The notes below the pieces were generated by a model. That model was not told the DNA's origin, did not search any database, and was given only the letters and a program-made list of their open reading frames with translations. From Crocinitomicaceae bacterium (GTDB lineage: Bacteria > Bacteroidota > Bacteroidia > Flavobacteriales_D > Crocinitomicaceae): a stretch of 64,000 nt of DNA. Shown here one piece after another: positions 56,757 to 64,000 of the stretch. A program made the position numbers and the translations under genes. The stretch's first letter is position 1. The number at the start of each line of letters is the position of its first letter. Location: NCBI GenBank assembly GCA_022447585.1, contig JAKVAR010000001.1, forward strand, positions 124,001 to 188,000. Reading direction: 5' to 3'.

Positions 56757-57562
56757 TTACCTAAAAATGCAATTGAAAAATGAGGAGCCCATCCCAATAT
56801 TTGGTGATATGCCGAACCGACATCGATATGAACCTGTTTCAAGTGATACCCTAATCCAAAGGTTAACTCAAGTGGTGTTGTTTTAACCCCTCCTCTCAAG
56901 TAAAAACTTTTGATTACTTCATATTCTAATCCCGTTTTAAATCTTATTGGATTATCCAAATCTTTATCAAATTCTATGGCCAATATCAATTTTTCGGAGA
57001 AATCGTATGAACTTCCTAATCTCATAATTGTTGAATAACGATCATCTTCATAATCTGAAAGCTTTGTTCTTCCTAAATTATAGACACTAATTCCTAATTT
57101 CCATTTCTCTGTAAACTTTGCGTATAATCCTGCCTCTGCAGTTACTGAATTTTTCGCCCCATAATAATCTGCCAACCTTAAACCTTGATAATTCAATTGT
57201 ACTCCGGCATAAAACATGTCAGACAGTTTCATAGCATACCCCAATCCAGCTTTAAAGGATCTATATTGAGTATAACCATACATATTACCGCCTACAGAAA
57301 GAACTCCTAACTTTAGCGGAATAGCGATTGCGAATGCTTGACTTTGAAGTTCCTTTAACAAAAACCTATTTTCATATGAAACCCCTACACTTAGCTTACT
57401 CAAATCCGCAAGAGCTCCTGGGTTATTGTGAAAAGCCCAAACATCATTCATAGTAGTTGATGCATTCCCAAGCGACATAGATCTCCCACCAGCAGGAACC
57501 CATCCTTGACCATAGCTCAAGACAGAAGATAAAAAGAATGATATGATTAAGAGTCGTTTCAT
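56753..57562 (-). CDS. PorV/PorQ-like outer-membrane barrel protein
   Basis: 269 residues with a signal peptide (1-18). WVPAGGRSMSLGNASTTMND and HNNPGALADLSKLSV follow the pattern of the PorV/PorQ and FadL-related barrels (residues 21-60, shown in pieces), then repeated beta-strands ending in PHFSIAFLGK. It is shorter than PorV (about 390) and PorQ (about 340), so a distinct relative is more likely. Its start overlaps the lipoprotein stop by 4 nt and its stop overlaps the HhH-barrel start, so all three are co-translated. Confidence 0.72.
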   Translation of the reverse strand: MKRLLIISFFLSSVLSYGQGWVPAGGRSMSLGNASTTMNDVWAFHNNPGALADLSKLSVGVSYENRFLLKELQSQAFAIAIPLKLGVLSVGGNMYGYTQYRSFKAGLGYAMKLSDMFYAGVQLNYQGLRLADYYGAKNSVTAEAGLYAKFTEKWKLGISVYNLGRTKLSDYEDDRYSTIMRLGSSYDFSEKLILAIEFDKDLDNPIRFKTGLEYEVIKSFYLRGGVKTTPLELTFGLGYHLKQVHIDVGSAYHQILGWAPHFSIAFLGK

Positions 57563-58014
57563 TGTGTAATTAATCTATTCTCCCTAGATATAATATCGTC
57601 ATTAAAATAATCACCTTCATCAATAAAGAACCAAGTTTCTCCGCCATCTTCAGACATTGCAAAAATGGCAACTTCTTCCACTTGCTCTTCCAAAAAACCA
57701 CCAGAAACATTTAAGAAATTATATTTCACGGCAATAACATTACCTTTCGTTTGAATTTCTCGAATATTTCCGTCTTGTAAAAAGGGATCATATTCTGAAT
57801 TTGACAAGTCAAACTTAGCTTTAAATACACTATCACCTTTAGCTTTATAATAAGCAACTGAGTTAGGATGTGTGAAGGCAACATAAGACATTACCACCCC
57901 ATTATTCTTAGAATTAACATATGAAACCATTGCGTCATTTAAGGATGCTTCTTGGTCAGCATTTAATGTACATCCCGAAAGTATTATAATAAGAACTATT
58001 GATAAAATTTTCAC
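57559..58014 (-). CDS. Small lipoprotein, first gene of the barrel operon
   Basis: 151 residues from a GTG at 58014. The longer frame to 58062 starts with TTG and has no signal character. Chosen start: signal peptide with lipobox ILSGC, then about 130 residues with one domain (KAKFDLSNSEYDPFLQDGN and ETWFFIDEGDYFND). A -7-like TACTTTCA ends 4-5 nt before the GTG. No family recognised; the fold may be a small NTF2- or cystatin-like sheet, which is guesswork. It probably assists the two barrels. Confidence 0.65.
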   Translation of the reverse strand: MKILSIVLIIILSGCTLNADQEASLNDAMVSYVNSKNNGVVMSYVAFTHPNSVAYYKAKGDSVFKAKFDLSNSEYDPFLQDGNIREIQTKGNVIAVKYNFLNVSGGFLEEQVEEVAIFAMSEDGGETWFFIDEGDYFNDDIISRENRLITQ

Positions 58015-58054
58015 CTTATGAAAGTAGCTTTTTTTTCGATGTTCTCGAACTGAA

Positions 58055-58086
58055 TTGACCAAACATTTCTAAAATGTAGTATCTTG
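58055..58086 (+). promoter_or_regulatory. Promoter of the T9SS esterase gene
   Basis: TTG (58055-58057), 22 nt, then TATCTTG (58080-58086), one base short of TAnnTTTG, followed by a leader of about 15 nt to the ATG at 58106. Confidence 0.5.
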
Positions 58087-58105
58087 CCACAAAAAAATCA
58101 ACACC

Positions 58106-59218
58106 ATGAAACTACTTCTTGGCCTATTGGCTGCTGCTATCACGTCATTTTCTTTTTCTCAACAAACCAGTCATACCATAAATATTGGCGGTGTAACTAG
58201 AGATTACATACAATACCTACCTGTTGGATTTGACGCAAATACTGAATCTTTACCCGTTGTTTTTGTTCTTCACGGTTTAGGTGATGTGAATTCGAATATG
58301 ACAAATGCTGGATTCAAAGAAATTGGAGATACAGCAAGGTTTATTTCTGTATATCCCCAAGGATTGCCAAATGCGTTTGGAAGCAATTCTTGGGCAAATG
58401 GAACTTTACTAGCTCCAGTTGCAGATGACATAACATTCTTCAACAGCATGATTGATGATATGATATTAAACTATAATGCGGATATAAGTCGTATCTATTT
58501 CACAGGTTTCTCAATGGGAAGTATAATGAGTCATCACTTAGCTTGCGCCTTGAACGATCGAATTGCGGCAATTGGAGCAATGTCTGGAACAATGTCAACT
58601 GACGATATCAACAATTGTGTCCCGATTTATAAAACGCCAGTTATGCATGTTCATGGAACTGTGGATCCAACTGTACCATACCAAGGAACGGCATTACCTT
58701 CTTTAAGTTTGGTTGACGAGACGATGAATTTCTGGATTAATGTTCACGGTTGTGCAACAACTGCGGACTCTATTCAATTAGCAGACACAGCCCCTGATGG
58801 ATTAACTGTTGATAGATTTGTTTATCAAAACTGTAACCCTACTTCATCTGTAGAACTATGGAGAGTTAACGGTGGAGATCACTCTTTTTTCTATGAGCCA
58901 GTGAATGACTTTACTGAATCCATTGAAATCTGGATTTTCTTCAGTCAATGGTCACATTCAAACCCCACAGCCGTTGGACTTGAAGATTTAAATACAACTG
59001 AATTTTCTATTAGTCCAAATCCTTCAACAGGTATATTCAAGGTAACTTCTGAATATTCAAACGAATTTTCAATTTATACAATGGCAGGAAAACTAGTTCA
59101 TTCTGAAAAATTGAACTCGGGTGAAACAACATTAGATTTAACACATTTACAACACGGTATCTATATCATAAAATCTGGATCAAATAGCGAATCAACGCAA
59201 AGAATTAGCATCCAGTAA
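58106..59218 (+). CDS. Secreted esterase (PHB depolymerase/feruloyl-esterase-like) with T9SS sorting domain
   Basis: 370 residues with a signal peptide (1-19). The alpha/beta-hydrolase domain (about 22-280) has HGLGD (56-60, oxyanion hole), nucleophile S136 in TGFSMGS, a GTVDPTVPY segment holding the acid (about 190) and the catalytic His in NGGDHSFFYE (about 252). This is the LpqC/PHB depolymerase-like pattern. The last ~80 residues are a T9SS sorting domain (FSISPNPSTGIF, ending TQRISIQ). It should act outside the cell on an ester substrate. Its 3' end overlaps the next minus-strand ORF by 27 nt. Confidence 0.88.
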   Translation: MKLLLGLLAAAITSFSFSQQTSHTINIGGVTRDYIQYLPVGFDANTESLPVVFVLHGLGDVNSNMTNAGFKEIGDTARFISVYPQGLPNAFGSNSWANGTLLAPVADDITFFNSMIDDMILNYNADISRIYFTGFSMGSIMSHHLACALNDRIAAIGAMSGTMSTDDINNCVPIYKTPVMHVHGTVDPTVPYQGTALPSLSLVDETMNFWINVHGCATTADSIQLADTAPDGLTVDRFVYQNCNPTSSVELWRVNGGDHSFFYEPVNDFTESIEIWIFFSQWSHSNPTAVGLEDLNTTEFSISPNPSTGIFKVTSEYSNEFSIYTMAGKLVHSEKLNSGETTLDLTHLQHGIYIIKSGSNSESTQRISIQ

Positions 59219-59446
59219 TTGTTCGAACTCTTCATGAGTAGAAGCAACGAAACCTTCAATTGAATAGTTAAGCATATCTTGAATCTTTAGGATTTCAGGA
59301 TATTGCTTAGCCTCAACTTTGTAAAGTTGCGCAAATGTTCCAATGACTTGAATTTCGTGGAACAGACGATCATTTATGATTTTATAAAAAACCTTCTCGT
59401 TGGAAAGTTTTCTGAACTGAGGAAAGTCGGTATCTTTGTTGAACAT
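59192..59446 (-). CDS. Small conserved-looking cytoplasmic protein
   Basis: 84 residues from the ATG at 59446; the track of in-frame codons extends to 59482 but an ATG closer to the RBS region fits better. Mostly helical, charged composition (FNKDTDFPQFRKLSNEKVFY ... FVASTHEEFEQLLDA). No signal or membrane segment. It overlaps the esterase end by 27 nt, and its start region contains the -7 box (TATCTTTG) of the divergent TPR gene. I do not recognise a family; it is protein-like enough to be real. Confidence 0.5.
   Translation of the reverse strand: MFNKDTDFPQFRKLSNEKVFYKIINDRLFHEIQVIGTFAQLYKVEAKQYPEILKIQDMLNYSIEGFVASTHEEFEQLLDANSLR
59431..59438 (+). promoter_or_regulatory. -7 box TATCTTTG of the TPR-nth operon
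   Basis: Exact consensus, 25 nt before the ATG at 59464, inside the 5' end of the small minus-strand ORF. Confidence 0.5.
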
Positions 59447-59463
59447 AATTACGAAATTAGATA

Positions 59464-60114
59464 ATGTTCTCGAATAACACACATAAACTGGCTGACGAAG
59501 CTCTTAAGGCAGGAGAAATTGATAAATCAATTCAACTATTCTCTCAAGCATTAAAAGAGTCACCGAACGATTGTAATATACTTTCAGATAGAGGCGTTGC
59601 TTATTTACATGCGAATAAGAAAGATAAAAGCTTAGCTGACTTCAACAAAGCAATTGATTTACAACCAAACTATGGTTTCAGATATGCAGCTAGAGCATTC
59701 GCAAAAAATAATTTTGGAGACATCGATGGCGCTATAGCGGATTATGAAAAGGCAGTACAACTGGATCCTGAAGATTCTGTTGGGCATAATAACTTAGGCT
59801 TATTACTAGAGCAAAAGGGATATCAAAAAGAAGCTGAAGACAGATTCAAACGTGCTGATTCACTTTCTGAAATGGAAGATGGATTACTAGATGTTATCGA
59901 CAACCTTGAAGAGGGCGCATCACCTCACATCGAATTCGAAAAGAAAAAAAATATAGTTGAAATGCCGAAAATTGTTCCATTGGAAAATCAAATGGACATG
60001 ACAAAAGAAGAAGATAGCAGTTCAACAAGTGAAGAGTTGAAAAAAGTATTTACTTCCAAGAAACAATTTGGTGAATTCATCAAGTTCATAAAAAATGGAT
60101 TCAAGATTAAATGA
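59464..60114 (+). CDS. TPR-repeat protein
   Basis: 216 residues. Three tetratricopeptide repeats (about 8-110), each with the W/L-G-Y-A-F-A-P-type positions (e.g. SDRGVAYLHANKKDKSLADF and HNNLGLLLEQKGYQKEAEDR), then an acidic, flexible C-terminal part and a basic end (SKKQFGEFIKFIKNGFKIK). No signal peptide; it acts as a protein-binding scaffold in the cytoplasm. Its last 4 nt overlap the nth start. Confidence 0.82.
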   Translation: MFSNNTHKLADEALKAGEIDKSIQLFSQALKESPNDCNILSDRGVAYLHANKKDKSLADFNKAIDLQPNYGFRYAARAFAKNNFGDIDGAIADYEKAVQLDPEDSVGHNNLGLLLEQKGYQKEAEDRFKRADSLSEMEDGLLDVIDNLEEGASPHIEFEKKKNIVEMPKIVPLENQMDMTKEEDSSSTSEELKKVFTSKKQFGEFIKFIKNGFKIK

Positions 60115-60755
60115 CAAAAAAAGAAAAGGCAGCATATATTGTTGAGGAACTGGAAAGATTATACCCTGAAACTCCGGTCCCATTGGACCATACGGACTCA
60201 TACACTTTATTGATCGCAGTATTACTCTCTGCTCAATGCACCGACAAAAGAGTTAATTTAATAACTCCAAAGCTTTTTAGACTAGCTGACAACCCATTCG
60301 ATATGATCAAGCTAAGTGTAGAAGAAATCCGGGAAATCATTAAACCATGTGGTCTTTCACCAAGAAAGTCGCAAGCCATCTTTACGCTTTCAGAGATGTT
60401 AATCGCAAAATACAATGGTGAAGTACCTCAAAGTTTTGAAGCATTAGAAGAGCTTCCAGGCGTAGGTCATAAAACAGCCTCAGTTGTCATGGCACAAGCA
60501 TTTGGTGTTCCTGCATTTCCTGTTGACACTCATATTCATCGTTTACTGATTCGATGGGGAATAACCAAAGGTAAAAATGTTGACCAAACAGAGAAAGATG
60601 CGAAACGTATTTTCCCTGAAGGGCTGTGGAATAAACTTCACCTTCAAATCATTTTTTACGGAAGAGAATATTCTCCTTCTCGCTCTCCAAAAGCCGATAT
60701 AGACTTTATAACAATGAAAATCGGTACCGCAAAAGCAAAGAAAGAACTTAAGTAA
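60111..60755 (+). CDS. nth: Endonuclease III, apparently without its iron-sulfur cluster
   Basis: 214 residues. The helix-hairpin-helix LPGVGHKTA (115-123) has the catalytic K121, and VDTHIHRL (138-145) the catalytic D139; both are intact. E. coli Nth ends with four Cys that bind a 4Fe-4S cluster, but the matching region here (about 184-200, GREYSPSRSPKADIDF) has none. The enzyme removes oxidised pyrimidines from DNA. Flavobacterial Nth may generally lack the cluster; I cannot check this. The start overlaps the TPR gene by 4 nt. Confidence 0.92.
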   Translation: MTKKEKAAYIVEELERLYPETPVPLDHTDSYTLLIAVLLSAQCTDKRVNLITPKLFRLADNPFDMIKLSVEEIREIIKPCGLSPRKSQAIFTLSEMLIAKYNGEVPQSFEALEELPGVGHKTASVVMAQAFGVPAFPVDTHIHRLLIRWGITKGKNVDQTEKDAKRIFPEGLWNKLHLQIIFYGREYSPSRSPKADIDFITMKIGTAKAKKELK

Positions 60756-60778
60756 CAATTAAACCTTTTTAATTGTTA
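60753..60778 (+). terminator. AT-rich hairpin after nth
   Basis: Perfect 11-bp stem taacaattaaa / tttaattgtta with a 4-nt loop, starting at the nth stop codon. There is no clear T-run after it, so termination is uncertain; it may attenuate before the next gene at 60803. Confidence 0.4.
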
Positions 60779-60802
60779 TCTGTCTATTAGTAAAGGCAGA
60801 TT

Positions 60803-62194
60803 ATGAAATTAAGTAGAAAGCAAATTCAACATTTATATTGGAGAGTGGGGTTTGGAATTTTACCTGATGAACTAGAAGAAATAAATGGTAAAGATTTATC
60901 TTCTATTGTAAAATCCTTATTAAAATCAAGTGAAGTTTATGCCCCTCTAACTTGTGAGATTCCAGAATTTGATGGAGACTTAAAATCACTTTCAAAAGAG
61001 GAGCGTAAGAAATTGAGAAAGGTTGCCAATCAAAAAATGATTGAACTTGACCTTAATTGGATTGATTTAATGTCTCATTCAAAAGCTATTCTAAGAGAGA
61101 AAATGACCTTCTTTTTTCATGATCATTTCGCAACAAGAATAAAGAATCCAGCACAAGCCCTAGAATTAAATAATATTATTAGAAGAAATGCATTAGGAGA
61201 TTTTAAGAAACTATTATCAGAGGTTTCTAAGTCTCCAGCTATGATCCACTTTTTGAATAATAAACAGAACAAAAAGAGTTCTCCGAATGAAAACTTTGCT
61301 AGAGAAGTTTTAGAGTTATTTACTCTTGGACGTGATAATGGATATACTGAACTTGACATTAAGGAAGCCGCTAGAGCTTTTACTGGATGGACAACAAATA
61401 AAGGTCTGCAATTTACATTCAATCAAAAAGTTCATGATTCCGGATCAAAAACATTTCTTGGAGAAATAGGAAACTTTGATGGTAATGATATCTTAAACAT
61501 AATTACCAAACAAGAGCAAACTGCTCTATACATTACAGAGAAGCTGTGTAAGTTTCTAGTTGGAGATGAATTTAGCAAAAAGAATGCACGTCAAATTTCA
61601 AAAGAGTTCTATCAATCTAATTACAGCCTTTCTATTTTGGTGGAAACAATTCTTTTACATAACGATTTCTTTGCCTCGCACAACATGGGAACACGCATCA
61701 AAACTCCAACGGAATTAATTGTAGGTATGAATCGTCTTTTTGATATTGAATATAAGTCACCCAAAGCAGTTTTACAGATTCAACGAAAATTGAATCAAGT
61801 CCTTTTTTTTCCTCCTGACGTTTCTGGATGGCAAGAAGGGCGAGAATGGATTGATAGCTCAACATTAATGTTTAGGATGAAGCTTCCTTCCCTACTGCTT
61901 AATTTTGGGGTCATTGAATGGCGCGATGACTCTGAATTATCTGAAAACATGGTAATCAAAATAAAAAAGGGTAAATCGAAAGTTCAAGAACAAGTAAAAA
62001 AGAAAGTACAGGCTTACCCAAATTGGGAATGTTTTAATCAAGTGATTTCATCACAAGAAGAAAGACTAACAGAATTCCTACTTCAAGGAGAAATATCAAG
62101 CGGTGCGCAAAAAATGATTGCTGAAACTAATAATCAAGATACGAAATACCGCGTCATTGCAATTATGAGTACACCAGAATATCAATTATGCTAA
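60803..62194 (+). CDS. DUF1800 family protein
   Basis: 463 residues with no clear signal peptide. The family pattern is seen throughout: LYWRVGFGILPDELEE near the start, KMTFFFHDHFATR (about 100), NENFAREVLELFTLGRDNGYTE (about 157-178, in pieces) and FPPDVSGWQEGREWID (about 335). The function is unknown; DUF1800 genes very often pair with a DUF1501 gene, as here 9 nt downstream. An exported role is likely because the partner has an export signal. Confidence 0.9.
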   Translation: MKLSRKQIQHLYWRVGFGILPDELEEINGKDLSSIVKSLLKSSEVYAPLTCEIPEFDGDLKSLSKEERKKLRKVANQKMIELDLNWIDLMSHSKAILREKMTFFFHDHFATRIKNPAQALELNNIIRRNALGDFKKLLSEVSKSPAMIHFLNNKQNKKSSPNENFAREVLELFTLGRDNGYTELDIKEAARAFTGWTTNKGLQFTFNQKVHDSGSKTFLGEIGNFDGNDILNIITKQEQTALYITEKLCKFLVGDEFSKKNARQISKEFYQSNYSLSILVETILLHNDFFASHNMGTRIKTPTELIVGMNRLFDIEYKSPKAVLQIQRKLNQVLFFPPDVSGWQEGREWIDSSTLMFRMKLPSLLLNFGVIEWRDDSELSENMVIKIKKGKSKVQEQVKKKVQAYPNWECFNQVISSQEERLTEFLLQGEISSGAQKMIAETNNQDTKYRVIAIMSTPEYQLC

Positions 62195-62203
62195 ACAAGA
62201 ATT

Positions 62204-63397
62204 ATGGATAGAAGAGACTTTTTAAAAAAATCGACTTTCGCATCAGGAATGATGTTAATCCCATCTTTCTTAAAAGGGATGGAGTTTATCAAACCAGAGA
62301 GTATCTCAGGATTTAAAAATGTCATTATCATCCAACTTTCTGGAGGTAATGATGGATTAAACACTATTATACCCCATAGAAACGATAGCTATCACAACTT
62401 AAGACCTACAATTTCTAAATCATTAAATGAAACCTTAAAATTAACTGATGATCTAGGCATTAATAAGGCTTGCCTCGGATTAAAAGAATTATTCGATAAT
62501 GGCGAAATGACTATCATTAACAATGTTGGTTACCCCAACCCCAACCGCTCTCATTTTAGAAGTCGAGACATCTGGCATTCAGGAAGTGATTCCTCTGAAT
62601 ACTTAAAAACAGGTTGGGCTGGAAGATATTTAGATTCATATTGCCAAGGTGCCTATCAAGCAATTGAACATGATTCATCACTATCTCTTATTCTAAAAGG
62701 TAAAAAAACGAAAGGTATCGCAGTTACCAACCCAAAACAATTATTTCAAGCAACACGAGAAACTTACTTTAAGAATATTGTTAAAAATACTGATCAAGAT
62801 TTATTGAACGAAGACAATCAAGGTTACTTGTATAAAACACTTTTGGAAACCTATTCTTCGGCAGATTATATATACGAGCGATCAAAAATATACGCCTCAC
62901 AAACAGACTATCCTGGAAATTCATTCGGTAAAAGTTTAAAAGGAATTTCTGATATGATTAACTCTGGTCTCAACACACGGGTTTATTACTCTACTCTTGG
63001 AGGATTTGACACACATGTAAATCAAAACGCAACTCAAGATCAACTGCTCAAAATCTATTCTGAATCCATTTCAGCCTTGGTGAAAGATTTAAAAAAGACA
63101 GGCAAATTTAAGGATACATTAATCTTGACTTTTAGTGAGTTTGGAAGACGAGCAAAAGAAAACGGAAGTCGGGGGACCGACCATGGAACAGCAAATAACT
63201 TATTCATAATTGGGAGTCAATTAAAACAACCTGGGGTTCTCGGAAATGCCCCAGACTTATCCAACTTAGATAACAATGGTGATTTAATCTATGACATTGA
63301 CTTCAGATCAATTTATGCAACAGTTCTTAACAGATGGCTAGATGCCGATGACACTATAGTTCTTGGTAAGAATTTTCAAAAATTGAATTTCATCTAA
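62204..63397 (+). CDS. DUF1501 family protein with Tat-like signal
   Basis: 397 residues. N-terminal RRDFLKKSTFASGMMLIPS is a twin-arginine-type signal. FKNVIIIQLSGGNDGLNTIIP starts the DUF1501 domain, which continues with NVGYPNPNRSHFRSRDIWHS, YSTLGGFDTHVNQ and LILTFSEFGRRAKENGSRGTDHG, the last holding putative metal ligands (shown in pieces). The fold is alkaline-phosphatase-like; its substrate is unknown. It is co-transcribed with DUF1800 and probably works with it. Confidence 0.9.
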   Translation: MDRRDFLKKSTFASGMMLIPSFLKGMEFIKPESISGFKNVIIIQLSGGNDGLNTIIPHRNDSYHNLRPTISKSLNETLKLTDDLGINKACLGLKELFDNGEMTIINNVGYPNPNRSHFRSRDIWHSGSDSSEYLKTGWAGRYLDSYCQGAYQAIEHDSSLSLILKGKKTKGIAVTNPKQLFQATRETYFKNIVKNTDQDLLNEDNQGYLYKTLLETYSSADYIYERSKIYASQTDYPGNSFGKSLKGISDMINSGLNTRVYYSTLGGFDTHVNQNATQDQLLKIYSESISALVKDLKKTGKFKDTLILTFSEFGRRAKENGSRGTDHGTANNLFIIGSQLKQPGVLGNAPDLSNLDNNGDLIYDIDFRSIYATVLNRWLDADDTIVLGKNFQKLNFI

Positions 63398-64000
63398 TTC
63401 AAATTAAACAAATTAGTTCATCCGTTTTAAATCATCAATACAATTAAGCCAAAACTTCGGCAGGTTAAGTTAAACATAAATATGATTTGCTAATGCTCTT
63501 TTACTAACCTCATATCATCGGAAGTACATATCAAAAATGGAGAATTAATTGACAACTAAACAATTGAAATAGTACTTCTTGTGAGCAAGGCTTTTTAAAT
63601 TACTATTTACGTCAAATTGAGGGAGTTATTTAGCCTTATATCAGATAATCTTCAACCGATCAAATCAAAAGGAGATTGTGAGGCCAGAAGAAGTTTAACC
63701 GTAATTTATGTCTTAAAGTTTAACCAGCTTAAATCCAAAAAGTATTAGATCGAGGATCTCCATTTAAACTTGTAATCTGAACGTACTTTAGTTAGTAGCA
63801 TATTCATGACTATAAAAGATGAAAATGTTAACATTGCTTTTGTAAAAATTGAAAATACAGAGTCTTTTGAAGAGAAAATGCTTTATTATGGGAAGACTTA
63901 TAGTATATTGGAAAAATAGAACTACAATAATCAAGATGGGAGTTCGTTTATTTCGCACCCTCTAGAACACACGAATAGAAAAAGATGAAGACAAAACAAG
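63398..64000. other. 603-nt end stretch without a recognised gene
   Basis: AT-rich, with short open frames only. One plus-strand frame 63806-63919 (ATG, 37 codons: MTIKDENVNIAFVKIENTES...) looks protein-like but is too short to name; another open frame at 63617-63748 has no ATG. These could be remnants of a decayed gene or leader sequence of a gene past the window. Confidence 0.4.

Noticed and set aside
63617-63748. Open 43-codon frame in the end stretch
   Set aside because: It has no ATG and no recognisable pattern; too short to call.

Overview
This is a chromosomal segment of about 35-37% GC (estimated by eye) from a member of the Bacteroidota, most likely order Flavobacteriales and perhaps near Fluviicola/Crocinitomix. 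The family placement is inference. Three things support the phylum: five proteins end in type IX secretion (T9SS) type A sorting domains, there are SusC-like and other TonB-type outer-membrane barrels, and several genes are preceded by the Bacteroidota -7 promoter box TAnnTTTG. I saw no rRNA, tRNA, CRISPR array, insertion sequence or prophage. The window is mostly core chromosome.

Layout. 1-4.9 kb: end of one T9SS cargo gene, a second T9SS cargo gene and an outer-membrane barrel receptor. 5.1-12.5 kb: dnaK, an M23 peptidase, a GT-C-type membrane protein and, divergently, alaS. 12.5-15.6 kb: surface-sugar genes (wecB, a family-4 glycosyltransferase) and a decayed second wecB-like gene. 15.7-18.8 kb: two secreted unknowns, a di-heme cytochrome c peroxidase and a DoxX-like protein. 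18.9-23.3 kb: a minus-strand row of ABC ATPase, ABC permease, Ppx/GppA phosphatase and an NtrC-type regulator. 24-30.8 kb: a large T9SS protein, a MepA-like endopeptidase, a DEAD-box helicase with two tightly coupled genes, and a DUF1456 protein. 31-34.9 kb: a LytS/LytTR two-component pair, an acetyltransferase, MarC, and a glutathione peroxidase-OhrR pair. 34.9-44.4 kb: DUF2207-LemA, MOSC, a class V aminotransferase, a large zinc metalloprotease and another T9SS cargo. 44.5-54.5 kb: a pseudouridine synthase, a TonB receptor, bshC (bacillithiol), a cyclophilin, a CrtI-like desaturase, a small lipoprotein, dnaX and a NYN-domain protein. 54.7-64 kb: a lipoprotein/barrel/HhH-barrel operon, a T9SS esterase, a TPR protein, nth, and a DUF1800-DUF1501 pair.

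Main points of interest. (1) dnaX is split at a run of ten A residues. The zero frame ends just after domain III (gamma-like, 371 aa) and the complete tau C-terminus continues in the -1 frame, which suggests transcriptional slippage or programmed frameshifting unless the A-run is miscounted. (2) Several genes have the -7 box ending only 3-5 nt before the start codon, predicting leaderless or nearly leaderless mRNAs and correcting several start codons. (3) There is a wecB pseudogene with an internal deletion and a frame change. (4) Several operator-like palindromes lie upstream of dnaK, doxX, the MepA-like gene, the metalloprotease and dnaX. (5) A helix-hairpin-helix/outer-membrane-barrel fusion sits in an envelope operon of unknown function.

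Genes that appear to work together: glutathione peroxidase with its probable peroxide sensor OhrR; LytS-type kinase with LytTR regulator; the ABC ATPase with its permease; LemA with DUF2207; DUF1800 with DUF1501; wecB with the glycosyltransferase. No T9SS core machinery is visible here, so the cargo proteins must depend on genes elsewhere.
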